Positions 38,228 to 49,620 of a stretch of DNA of 64,000 bases are shown in pieces. The translations under genes and the position numbers were made by a program. Origin of the DNA: Cyanoderma ruficeps (Eukaryota; Chordata; Aves; Passeriformes; Timaliidae); assembly GCA_008694505.1 (NCBI GenBank), contig VZDJ01007749.1, positions 3,376,941-3,440,940 on the forward strand. Reading direction: 5' to 3'. The notes below the pieces were generated by a model that ran no database searches, was not told the DNA's origin, and saw only the letters and a list, made by a program, of their open reading frames with translations. The first letter of the stretch is position 1; each line of letters starts with the position of its first letter.

Positions 38228-38270
38228 CCCTTCCTTCCCTCCTTCCTGCCTTCCTGCCTTCCTTCCTGTC
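38228..38270. repeat. (CCTT)n low-complexity tract
   Basis: Imperfect CCTT/CCTG units (TTCCTTCCCTCCTTCCTGCC and so on). It produces a Leu-Pro-Ser-rich chance frame. Confidence 0.9.
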
Positions 38271-39059
38271 TCATAAGAACTGCCCAAAGGATATCAAAGT
38301 TGTGGCATTTCAATCAAGGTGTTTAAAATACAGCCTTGGAATTCAAATTCATCTTGAAAATCAGAGAGAAAGAAAAAGAAGAAGGCCCACAAGAACAGTT
38401 TTCTCAATCAAACAAATTCAGCTCTATTTTAGTCTTTTTACGTTTAAAACAAAATACATCAGAATGGTAAATATCTTGTCTGCTTTTTAAAAGCTAGAAA
38501 ATCAAATATCTTCCACTGGTGAATTTGTCATGTTTGATTTGAAAAGCACTGATTTTTCTCTTGTGCATTTCATTTCCAAATGAATATATACAATGTAAAT
38601 GAATTTATATAATATATACAGCCTCCTTTCAAAGGGGGCCATTTGTCAATGGTACATTAGCTGAGCTCTAAGCAGCTAACACAACTGACACAAAAATAGA
38701 GCAACTGCAAGATAAAACTATAGGCAGCTCATTGCAGATGCTGAAACCTGTTAATGGCATATTAGGAATTTACAGAGGATATACTGCAACATTTTCAGGC
38801 ACCATGGGACCACGATATACACGTGCGTATGCAGCTAAAGCCTCTTCATCAAAATGCTATTTACTTCTTTGAATGCTTAAGAAAATTTTTTGAGTAGGGG
38901 CCAATTCCTCTTCATTTTTTTCCCCTGCCCTTTTACAAGAAGGAACAGGCTGAAAAAAAAACAAAGGTAGGAAGAGTTAAGAACATTTTCCACTACCTCA
39001 TATAAAACTGTAAATCAAAATTCTATTTAAAAGATTAGGCTAAACCAGGTGTGATTTCA

Positions 39060-39280
39060 ACCTGGAAGCGTTGCTACAGCAGCTTACAGCCACAACAGCT
39101 GAAGCAAGTCAATCTGCTGCTTGTTGCTGCAGTCCAGCCCCTGCGGTGCACTAAACCCTCTGGGCCGGGAAAACGCACGGATTGTTGATATCCCTGGCTG
39201 AGAAGCATCACGGACAGTGTAGCTGAGCTGATGCCAACCCCACAGGGGAGTTCACTTCTCCACATATTCACAGGCAGGCA
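39060..39280. promoter_or_regulatory. Candidate conserved element, CpG-retaining
   Basis: A non-repetitive segment with four or more CpGs within about 150 bases (GGAAGCGTTGC, CCTGCGGTGC, GGGCCGGGAAAACGCACGG) in an otherwise CpG-poor window. Retained CpGs can mean selection, a recently arrived repeat, or a small unmethylated regulatory site. No CR1 or LTR signature and no open frame of note; the call is tentative. Confidence 0.2.
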
Positions 39281-39697
39281 TTCAAGTTGATATGTTTCTG
39301 AAAGCGTGTGATTTTAAACCTGAATATTGGAGGCTGGGTTCGCTCTGCTTTACTTGGTCCTTTCCTCCCACCTCACCACATGAAGAAGAGATGGGTTTTC
39401 CAGAAAAACTGAACAGTCCTGTCAATTACAGGAGTGGAAGGTTGTTCTGTGGCTTTGGTTTTCTTTTTTTCAAGAAAAGATAGCAAATACTGTAAGGCTT
39501 GCTGTAAAATTGCAGGAGTTGGCAAAAGTGCAGCTGTAATTATAAAGGGCTGTTATTCTCTTCTGTGTGAAGTTGCAGAATATTTATGTATGGGTGGCAT
39601 CCATCAGCTAGAAGCCATGAGAGCAGTCACTCCAGCACCCATCCATGGGCCAGAGCAGGGCCAGGTAGTGCAGGCAGCCCACCAGCCTCACTGGCAG

Positions 39698-40290
39698 TGA
39701 TGCCAAAACGATTTTTGTTTTTATATATTCTTCGTATATATTCATAGCTCTGTAGACTGTTATTACATAGTTATATAGTTGCCTAACTTCAGTACTTTTC
39801 CTATTAAGACACACAAATTCCTGAAGGCCTGTTCTAAGCTTGCTTCTTATGGGCATTAAGGACAAGAAACCTCTCCGAGACACTTTCCCATGTAATTGAC
39901 ATAAACAAGCAGCAAGGAGGGGAGTTTCAGAAGGAGTTGAACCAAGAGGTGGAATTATCTCATTACCTGTGCTTCTAATTGGGGATTCTTGTCAATTATG
40001 CTAATTTGCTAAACTTACAAACCTGTACTTACCCTGTGTCATGTGAGCATCTTCAACATGTGTTTCAGCATGCTGTGCACCTGGAGAGACCCTTCGTTAA
40101 ATGGTAACCACATTTTATCACCTAACCTTGTCTGGTTCTTGATTTTAGGGCTCAAAAGGCAACAGCAGCACCAGTGCCTGACAATCCAGGGACCTCGCCC
40201 AAGGCACCATCTCCAGCACTGACACGGTGATGGTCCACCTTTGCTGATGAACGCTGGTGCTGCAACAGCCCAGAACACAGCAGGTTTTAG
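39698..40290 (+). mobile_element. ERVK-like LTR (probable solo)
   Basis: Starts TGATGCCAAAACGATTTTTG and continues with a TATATATTCTTCGTATATAT stretch, CATAGCTCTGTAGACTG, ACATAGTTATATAGTTGCC and later AACCTGTACTTACCCTGTGT, a layout I associate with passerine ERVK LTRs. Downstream are CCACATTTTATCACCTAACC and GTCTGGTTCTTGATTTTAGG, a U5-like segment. The place where an AATAAA signal would be expected reads TGGTAACC, so the polyadenylation signal looks mutated. The right boundary is uncertain: GGCACCA at 40203 could pair with the TGATGCC start, or the element may run to about 40290. There is no clear 6-bp target duplication, primer binding site or coding remnant. Family assignment is from memory of the pattern only. 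Confidence 0.5.
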
Positions 40291-43200
40291 CTGTAAGGAT
40301 CACAAGAGTGAGTGAGGAAGATCTAGTATGCATGTAAATTATATTTGTGATTTGACACTGAAGTATTTTTTTTTTTGCATACCATCTATGCAAATTTTCA
40401 AGAGTATAATGCTTTCTTATGAAATAAAGGCAGTAATACCATGATTAAGCTGTTTCTCTATATGACAAAAGACAGCTACAATTCAAGGTTGAGATCTGTT
40501 TTAGTCGGTATTAGTTTTGGAGTGACTGTAGCATGGTTTAGCCATATATTTAGATGTGTAGTTGGTTGACACCTAGGATTTTATGGCTTAGTTGTAGAGA
40601 ACTTTGATTCTCTTTGAGAAAGTAGGATCTGAATTACAATGAGATGTATCTATCTAATCAAGAGCATGTCTTCATATCCTAATTATAGAGTCTCGGCAGT
40701 TGGATGAAATATGAGATATTGAGAACCACTGACCAAGCAATTTTAAAGGTTGGTCTAACATTTTTTGTATTCCTCAAAGGGGGAGAGAACAAGTACTTTA
40801 CCTTTCTGAAGAATAATGAAGTAGGGATGAAAGTAATGATCATGACTGACTAATACTTAATTGCCAAATAAATCTGTGTAGCTGTCTGATACCTGTCTAA
40901 ACAAAAGCTCACTTCACTCCTATAAAGGCTTTCAGTACATTGGAGAGTTCCTCTAACCTGGTTCTGATTACCTTTGGATGACAAATACACTACTATGGAT
41001 ACAGATCTCTAGCCTGATCTCGGTTTTGATTCCTTGGAGGAAATTTGCCACATTAATGTACTAACTTGTGTTATATGTTCTGAAACTGTACCTGCTGGGC
41101 ATTTGTGGTCAGCAGAAAATGGGACTGGTTTAGTGATAGCAATCCTCAGGGCTGAACTTCTGCTTAAAGATAACATTAGATGCCTCCTCTAACCATTTTA
41201 TTTTAAATTTAAATAATTTACATACAAGTGTGTAAAACCAAGAAGAGTCCATTAATAATCTGTACCTAGACAAAATACACACATAAATAGAAAAGCATCT
41301 TCTAAGTCAGCTTCTAGCCACTCAGACTTCAGACTGAACAGTTCAACTGTCTAGTGAGACATCAGGGGAATCACAAGACAGTGCTGAAGAAAACCTCACG
41401 TTCAAGGTGAGGGGCAGCTCATGGGAGAGAAGAGGGGACAATTTGGCCATTCACATTCCTTCTGTGCTTCTTTGCAAATTTCTACCCATTCATTCCCTAT
41501 GGCAGAAAGAAAATCAGAGGAAAGAAAAAGGGAAAAAAAAAAGTAATATACTACTAGGAAAATACAGTCCTCAGAGGAGATAGCAATAAATAATGCCTGA
41601 AATAATTTATTTTATTTTACAACTGTGATTGAGGGAAAAAGAAATTCAGCTATGCTGTTATTTAAACCCAGTACCTGTATATAAAGTAAGGGGGGGGTGG
41701 AATATACAGACGAGAAAAATAAATACACTCTTTATGTCCAAACTATTTCATGTAGGTGAGTCCCAGCCTCAGTCTGTCACAGGACTAAAAGTTGTTGTTT
41801 GTTACCCCCAGCAGTCTCCTGAAGCCGTGCTGTTTGAGTGTGTGAACACTCACGCAAACCAAAACAGTACCCGGGTGTGGGCCACGTGACAAAGCTTTGC
41901 TTTACACACTGATCAGCAATTATGTACACATTTGTACTAGATTTCATCCGTTGGATCCCAGAGAATCATGGAGATCCATTTTAATGTGCTAATAGTTCTA
42001 TTACCTGTCCACTTCAACCAGGAACATTATACACTTATTGGGGCTCAGAATTTCAGAACAAATCCTTGATTAAGAGCCAACTCATAACCTTTAATTAATT
42101 AGCAGACATCCAAGCACAACATCCTTGAACTTTCAGGAGAATTAGCGTAAGAGATCCAAGCAATTAGTTAGTGCATTTCAGAATCAGACAAGACAAGAGT
42201 GCATGAACAGAAAAAAAACATTTTTCTGAAGACATAACAAGATTTAATCCCTATTCCATGGGGGAAAAAAAAATTAAAGAAAATCAGTTGTAAGTGTACT
42301 TGTTCTAATTTCATTAATGTTTCCTTCTTAACATCCAAGGTGTCCTGTGCCTTTTGAATTTTTGCTAAATAATCTAAACACTATTTTCTAAACTGCAGTG
42401 GACTTCACAGTTCAGGCCAACTCCAAGAGACTTTCATCCAGCTTTCCCCATGGTCACCTCTCAGCAGAGGATGCAGTAGAACCTCGATGGTGAATTTCAT
42501 CACTTCAACTCCCCCAGCAAATTCTAGCAGAACCACAGAATCTGTAAGATCAGATGACAATGTGGTGGCGCAACTGAGAGTAGCAACAGGAAAGTCATCT
42601 TTACAAAGTGTCACTAACTAATCTGAGGTAAGTCACTTGGCCATAGTCTACACATTTATATAATCCAGAAACCTAATAGAACTTTAATGAGGATTAATTA
42701 ATTTTTCAAGTGTTTTGAGATCCTTGAGTTAAAGCAGTGGCTTTTTCTTGTAATACTTTAACCCTGCTAATTCCAGACCATCTCATAATTGATCAATCAT
42801 AGCACATGAACAAATCAAAAAGTCCAAGAAGTATTCAAATCTCAGAAGGAAAATGAACCAATTCAACCTGGAAAGAGCTGAATTTCAGCCGTATTTTATA
42901 TAATCTGAAATAAGAGAGAAAAATGACAGTTTCCATCACCACTCTAGGCCACTTTTAGTGAAATTTTATAACATCTGTTGATGCTAAATACTTCAGACTA
43001 GAAGAATCCATTTAAGGTTATTTTCTGCAAGCCCATACTATTCTCCAGGGTTACCACTTAGATGTATTTAAGCTGAGCACCCGTCAGAACACTGTTTCAT
43101 GCCCAGAATGGAAAGGAGGGTGAAGACCAAGATCTCACTGCTATTTGAAATGTATAATGTCACTGAGCTGCCAGATTATGATATATTAAAATCCCATTTG

Positions 43201-43689
43201 CTATCCATGGCCTGGCATTAGTTCAAGAGAAAACAGCAAATCTCTTTGAACTCAAATTTGATCGATGAAAATTTTTACACAGTTTATTATCTGGCATGCT
43301 TTTGTGACACAGACCTGACTTTTAATTCTTTCCCTGCATGAATTTTGGGAGCCCTAGTAATTTGCTTCCACCAAAATCTTCTGGGCTTGGAAAAAGACCT
43401 CTATCCCAACTTTCTCAAATTTTGGTTTTATGTATTGCTTTTCTGATGTAGCTTTTAATGCAAAATTGTAGAAATATTTAAGAAAATTATTTCTTTAATA
43501 TACCCTAAATAACTAACAGAATTTCAGTACACCCTTTTTTATGGTGAGGTCCTAATCTAAATTTTTAATCATCTGCAAATAAAAAGAAACTTATCTGTTG
43601 AGAAAAAATGCCAAAGTTCCTCACATAAAAGCTAAGCTTCCCAAAACAGTAAACTGGTGCACTGGTTTTCACACCAATTTCAAATTAAG
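40291..43689. other. Non-coding DNA with candidate elements
   Basis: No gene recognised; open frames are under 90 codons. It includes T11 at 40366-40376, a G run near 41690, the E-box/palindrome block at 41780-42130 (separate entry), and TAAT-rich unique DNA around 42660-42720 and 43130-43330. No recognised repeats. Confidence 0.5.
41780..42130. promoter_or_regulatory. Candidate conserved element with E-box and short palindrome
   Basis: GAGTGT (41836-41841) and ACACTC (41846-41851) form a 6-bp inverted repeat around GTGA. It is followed by GCAAACC, ACCCGGGTGTGG and a perfect CACGTG E-box at 41883-41888. Further right is CTTTAATTAATTAGCAGACA (around 42090), which carries overlapping homeodomain cores. 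CpGs are retained. The open frame 41629-41889 stops just beyond the E-box and is not recognisable. Regulatory role inferred only. Confidence 0.25.
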
Positions 43690-44740
43690 CTCCAAATAAG
43701 CCACTGCCTTTCCCCCACCCTGGCTGGTAAGGAAGGGACTAAAAGGGAGATTATGGGCTGAGATAACGATTTACTAAAAGCCCAGAGCAATGGAATAAGA
43801 TGTGCCCAAGAGCGATATAAATAGCAGAAGCACACAGTAAAAGAGAAGATGTTTTACTACAAAAAGGTATTCACCACCAGGAACAAAAACAAGGTGGTGA
43901 ATGTTCCCTGCAGGACATGTCCATGGGGTTTTCCCAGACAAAGACAATACGGACACCATTCCTGCATGCAGTGGGATATGGGAACGAAGGCAATATGGCA
44001 GGGGAGCTTCCACAGATAAAGTTTTCCTCCACCCAGTCCAAAATAGTAAAGAACAGGGAGAAAAAACCCTCTTGGAAGTAAGATTACTTGAACAGGGGTC
44101 ATGCTGCAGTCCCTCTGAGCTGAGCATGTGCTTGTGCTGCTGCTTTGAACTCTCTGCCACCTGCAGGTTCTGCCACTTTTCCTACTGCTCCACTGCACTC
44201 TTTTCGGCTTAGCTCAGCTGGATTTCCCCCTTCACCAGTCCATTACCAGCCAGCAGCTTCCCCGCTGGCGCTGATGTTTCAGCACCACAGCTGATTGTGT
44301 TTTTGCTGCTGTCCCTTTCAGCAGCAAAGGTCCATGGTTATGCTCCAGAGGGAATGGGAAAAGGGATGACCAGTGGGGCAGCGAGACACCGAGTCCACAA
44401 TGGTTGATGCTGACACCTTCCCAGAACAACGCAAAATGGCCAAATTCCAAAATGGCGCCCTAGCTTTTCCCGCTGAAGCCATGTGCCCAGCAATGATGTG
44501 GGTGGCACAGAGTAACAACCTGGTCACACCCACACAGTGCTGGACTCCACTCCTCTCTGTAACTAGGACAATGGGAAGGAAATAATGCCTTCGGAGCAGC
44601 TTCCAAAAAGGAGAGCTGAAACACTCACAGAGGAGCACACATTCCAGCGCCTGCATATGCTGCTTATCTTTGCGTGCACAGGGAGCCTGAGCTGCCCTTC
44701 TGTCTTTTGTTGACACAACTTCATTTGTCATTTTTGTAAT
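43690..44740 (-). mobile_element. Unresolved repeat-like block, possibly LTR-derived
   Basis: About 1 kb whose texture differs from its flanks: GC- and CpG-richer, with ACAATGGTTGATGCTGAC, CCAAAATGGCGCCCTAGC and CGCTGGCGCTGATG strings. The left part, with a GGCTGAGATAACGATTTACT segment followed by CAAGAGCGATATAAATAGC, has the flavour of avian LTRs read on the minus strand. Comparison with the LTR at 31.1 kb shows only a loose likeness near GAGATAA. Several overlapping frames of 103-137 codons occur on both strands because the GC is higher; none resembles a known protein. I cannot fix its ends or name a family. A decayed CpG-containing regulatory region is the main alternative. Confidence 0.3.
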
Positions 44741-46659
44741 AAATCACACTGAAACAAATTCTTCATGTCTCCTTAATCCCAGTTAAGGCTGGGATCATGG
44801 TGTAGATGTGCAAGCAGAAAGAAGGATATATGATCTATAGAGGAGAGTGGGAGAAGCCAGTTTTCATTTCAACTATTTAGGGGATTTTTTTTCTTCATTG
44901 AAATTTTAGATAGATATATCTCTATGGACTTTTTCTTCATCTGGGGAAATTTTCTCAGCCGTCCTCTGGCTAGCCATACATAATCTTCAATACCTTTCAC
45001 TCTATACTGCATAGAGTCAAGTTTTTCCATAATTCTGTTTACCTTGACAAAAATCTCACAACACTTCAAAAAACTACCATTTTATAGCTGCCAGGGACAG
45101 CCAGACACAGGGCCTTTTGATGGCTTACTTACGGGCATGCCACAGGGCAGTTGCAGACTCGCAGACCTTTCTTTAAGAAAACTGCACAAGACCTGATCAG
45201 ATTTTTTTTCCTTGGCCTGACCTTCAAAAATAATCACCAAATTGTCACAAGATCAAGAGGACCTCAGTAGACTATTAAAGAATGCAACTACCTACCAGTA
45301 TGATCAGACTTTTCCACATGCAGAATGAGGGGCCTCATTCAGAAGCTGTTTAAGTAATAAAGAAGGCAGTCTACCCATTCCAGAGACTGCATTTGTTCAT
45401 CTTTTTCCAGAGGTAGAGGTGGTACTTGAAAAAAAGCTATTTCACCATAGAAGGAGAAAAATAAATTATACAGAAACATTCGTCATCATTTGGAATGTCA
45501 CAGAACTTTCGGGATGTCCAAATATATATCAAATGAGAAAGATGTATCCCTTGATCATGAATAAAGAACATTACAGAGAGTTCAGAAAAAGAACCAAAAC
45601 ATGGCCATGGTTATGCAAGCCAGGCTAGATAAACAAACAAACTAAAACAAGGACACCCAAAAGAAGAGTCTCCTATGGGGAGACAGACTTAGCCTTGACT
45701 TCAAGAAGATCTGTAAAAGTTTATCTTAAATGGCTGTTAATTCCAACCTCTAGAGCTTCAACCTATTTTAGGCCTTGCATATGTGATTCAATTACAAAAA
45801 ATAAAGCCAACAGAGAGCAGAGGCAAATGTTTGGTTGCATTCTGTGCAGTATTTGTATCAAACACAAGCCACAATAGAATATTAGGATGATAATTTTATA
45901 CATTATAATGTTCATATGCATATAAATACGTATCCCTTAAGAATGTCTTTACTTCTGCTGATACTCTGGAAATTATTCATCTGATTAATGAATTATACAC
46001 TGAATTTATACATTAACGCCTAATACTTATGCCCAAATAATTTCTGGACTAATATATTATTTAAAACCATGTAGGAAGATTAGAAACTGGGTTAATTTAC
46101 TAGTATCTAGCTTAGGGCTCCAATTTTCTTAAAGACAAATTCAGTACATGAACAGGCAATAAGACTGTGAGGACAGAAACTTTCAGATGTTCCAGTTATT
46201 AGGGCTGTTTAATAGATTATCTATATAAAATGGAGATTACAGCATAAGTCAGACTTCAAATGGTAAACTAAGAACTGCAAACTAAAAGCTCCTGATAAGC
46301 AATTGATGAAGATTTGACTTCCCCAAATGGATTAATGTTACATGAAATAGAAAGAAGCATCATCCATGTCTGTAGTGACCTTTCATGTCTCTGCTCTTAA
46401 ACACAACAGAAGCTCTTTATAGTCTTGTGGCAAATGCAGTGTCAGATCTAACTCAACAAAAGTGGAGGGGGAAAACCAGCACTTTGTGTAAGAGCTACAT
46501 GCAGTTCACTCTGGCATGTGGGCATACACATAAAAATCACTTCTGAGGAAACCAGTTATGTCAGTGCAGTTCAAAGCTGCAATTCTCAGAAAACTCTATC
46601 AGATGGAAGCCCAGCTACTTTTTCTAAACCAAACTTTGATTGATTTTAATCTCATTATT

Positions 46660-46830
46660 TGCAGATGTCCTTAAAAGAGATGGGGTTTTTTGCATTTCCA
46701 CTTCATTCATTTAAAACACACATACAAAACAAAGCAAATATTAGGGATTGATTAAATTGATGCTGTCAAATTAATTGGCTCCATCTCAATTATATTTTCC
46801 TAAAACAGATACAGATCAACTACTTTTGAA
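46660..46830. promoter_or_regulatory. Candidate conserved element (PBX/MEIS/homeodomain-like cores)
   Basis: The sequence GGATTGATTAAATTGATGCT runs into GTCAAATTAATTGGC, then CATCTCAATTATATTTTCC. Within 60 bases this gives overlapping TGATTAAAT (PBX/HOX-like), TGTCAA (MEIS-like) and TTAATTGG (homeodomain) cores. No coding potential. Inference only. Confidence 0.25.
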
Positions 46831-47166
46831 GATCTAACACTTGACTTACGATGGGGAAATTTGGCATATAGTTTACATGACTTTTTCAGATTTTACTTAT
46901 TGTTGAACATGCAACTCCTTTTAATCAATACGTTGTTTTAAAATTGCTGCCAACCTTCTGGAAGACCAAAAGTGGCAAAATTGTTCCTAGTATTTCATTT
47001 ATACCTTGCAGGTAGTGAGATTTTGCTATTGCTGGCATTGCCCAGCAGTCCTTCTACTGCAACACTAGGTCCACCCAACTCAAAAGAGAGAACAGGGACT
47101 TGGTTATCAATTTCTTTAGAATTTAAGTTTTCCCATAATAAAATACCTCAATATGCCTTTTTTTTT

Positions 47167-47184
47167 GAGAGAGAGAGAGAAAGA
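47167..47184. repeat. (GA)n after a T9 run
   Basis: Nine T (47158-47166) followed by GA units. Short simple repeat at the end of a chance open frame. Confidence 0.9.
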
Positions 47185-49329
47185 GGATAAGATGTCCTAG
47201 CTGAAACACTACTCGAAAAGAGTTTTTGGCAGATGATCAGCATAGAGAAATCTCTTTTCTTATGCTTTAAAGGCTGACAATTATAAGCAATCAAAGGATA
47301 TTAAAAATGGAAAGTTTTGGACCACGTTTTCTATAGGCAACATGATCTGGGCTCCAATAATATTAGAGTGTTGCAAGATGCCTCTTCAAAACACTGCATC
47401 TAAATTAATCCTTTCAGTAGCTTTTACACCATGCCTTTTTGTTATGTGATATGTTTTACACCATCCCATGTACTAAAATGTGATATCAGCACTTCCCTGC
47501 TTGGTATTAATTCAGGACTTACTACTGCATATCCACAATATGGATATGGCATTGGGCACTTACACAGAGCCTCAATTATTTCAACGTATTGCCAGGTTTC
47601 ACGGGAAAATGTCTTCCCTTGGACCCACTGTTCAAAAACAGTTGTACAGACCACCAGCTCCGAGGGGGAGATAATCAACTTTAAAGTGAGGTCGATGAAC
47701 CACTGAATAGATTTACTGATGATTGCTGCATGAGGGGAACTCTTCCCACCTCAGAGTTTCACATGATTGCACCACATCTTATATCTTTTTCAAATACATT
47801 CTGAAGTTCCACAAGCTTTGCATGTTAGGACACTGCAACACAAAAGGAGCAGGGAAAGGCTTATTCCAGCATTTGCTGTACAGCCAACCATAAATATTTT
47901 GAATTCAGCTGTCTCTAAGTGCGAAAAAGGTAGAGACTATGAAATAGAAATCAATGGTCATGCTTCATATACTACTTGATGTTTTACTTTTCTAGGGCTT
48001 TGATGGTAGAATGTAGCACAGAATGAGCAGATGTGCATCTCCTGCTTTATGCTACTTTTTCTGCTTTGCTGCCTTCCCTGTTTCTTGACCTCCTGCTTTA
48101 CATCCTAGGGGAAAGCAGATGAATTTCTGCAGGGAGGTGATGCAGTCACCATGTTTCTTTTTTGTTGCACACTTCTTGTGTTCCAGAAGAATAATTCAAG
48201 TCAGAAAAACACCTGCATGGTATAAGCTTAAGTCCAGACTAGATCCAGGATAATTACAAACAATTGACATCTGATAGTGGTCAAGTGGCATACTCAGTAT
48301 TTAACACAGGTTGAGTGAAAAGTGTAACAGGCAATTGTTCCCCAACAACCATCACACCACAGCTTGCACTTTCCAGAGCAGTCTCAGCACAGTTCAGTGA
48401 CTGTGTGAGCTAAGGATGACTCAATTCCTTGCTGCTCCTAAAAATAGTCCTATAAAAGCAAGAATGAGATCTCAGACACAGGAGCTGGTCATACCAACAC
48501 TTGTGTTACAGCTCTGCACATCGAGTCCAGGATTTAGGAACTTAGAGTGCATCAGAACTTTCGAAAGTTATCTTCTGTGCTATGTGATCAATCATGTACT
48601 GAGGAAACTGAATGGCCAATATGAGCATTTTACACACTTCTCAAACATTGAATACGTCCCCTACTTTCTGGACTACTGTTTCTGAATCAGATGCACGCAG
48701 TCACCAGTGATCTGGAAATACAGTAATTTGTTAGAACTATATGCAGAGTTTTATTCAATTTAGAAAGAAAGAGGAATATGAGCAAAGGGGAGTGAAAGAA
48801 TATTTTACTGAAAACAATGCTCCAGATGCAACCAGAACACTCATCCGGGAGATATATAAAACCATTACATATGAAATAGAGTTTTTGTGTTTCTCCCAAA
48901 GAAAGTAAAAATACAATATAACTTATAATTAGTACAAACAAAAACGAGGTTAAATTCACAGTCATATATTGCCAGAATGATCCTAACAGGCTGAATGGAA
49001 AAGCTTATGTAGGCAGAATTTCAGCTAGCAGAAAATATAAGATATTTATCTGAGTTACAAGACAGCAAGAATGACAGAACTACTAAATTCACATGCAGGT
49101 TTCTAAAATTAATTTTTGTTTGTAGAACGAACTGCCAGATTACCAATATCAAACCCTAGGCACTTTGGAGCCACGTATTTCTGTCATACGACGTTGTTCT
49201 TATTCTCTTACAGAAGAGAACTAATTTTTTGTTGCTCCAAATATAATATTTTAATGTTTTGCACTGATTAGGTGAATCTTTGACTATGGGACCTTCCTGA
49301 TGGAAACACTGAGCAGGGTGGGAGGGTGC

Positions 49330-49620
49330 GGGAGATGAACCACAAGATAATTTACGTAAGTGAGTTGCAATTATTTCTCCTTAATTATGCATGCAGCTGG
49401 TTCTATTTTAAGCCATGCCAGCGCTCTGTGCACATGAGCACTAAGGCTATCTGTCACTCCATGTGTCAGGCCTTTAACATTCTCACCCACCTGCCTGCGA
49501 ATCACCAGCAGCAAGCAAAGAGAAGGAGTCAGGCTTGTGGCCACCTGCCATTCATCAGCGCTGTCAGGACACGGCTGCTGCCTCTACATATTTCTCTCGT
49601 GTCGAGACTTTCTCTGCACT
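49330..49620. promoter_or_regulatory. Candidate conserved element, homeodomain/POU and E-box cores
   Basis: TTAATTATGCATGCAGCTGG at 49381-49400 overlaps a homeodomain core, an ATGCAT palindrome and a CAGCTG E-box (49394-49399). It is followed by non-repetitive sequence retaining CpGs (GCCAGCGCTCTGTG, TCATCAGCGCTGTC). A 117-codon open frame covers it but shows no known domain. Bound-site clustering is the only support for a regulatory call. Confidence 0.27.

Larger units (their letters stand above)
33459..39697. other. Non-coding DNA with CpG-retaining block at 39.1 kb
   Basis: No gene recognised; open frames are at most 112 codons (35372-35710). It includes a hairpin at 34112-34139, CCTT low-complexity DNA at 38228-38270, and an acceptor-like pyrimidine tract ending TTTAG at 36940 without a matching downstream donor. 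The segment 39060-39280 keeps several CpGs (GCCGGGAAAACGCACGGATT) and looks less decayed than its surroundings. Confidence 0.5.

Noticed and set aside
44318..44731. 137-codon open frame (-)
   Set aside because: Lies in the GC-richer repeat-like block where frames are long on both strands; not similar to gag, pol or env as far as can be judged by eye.
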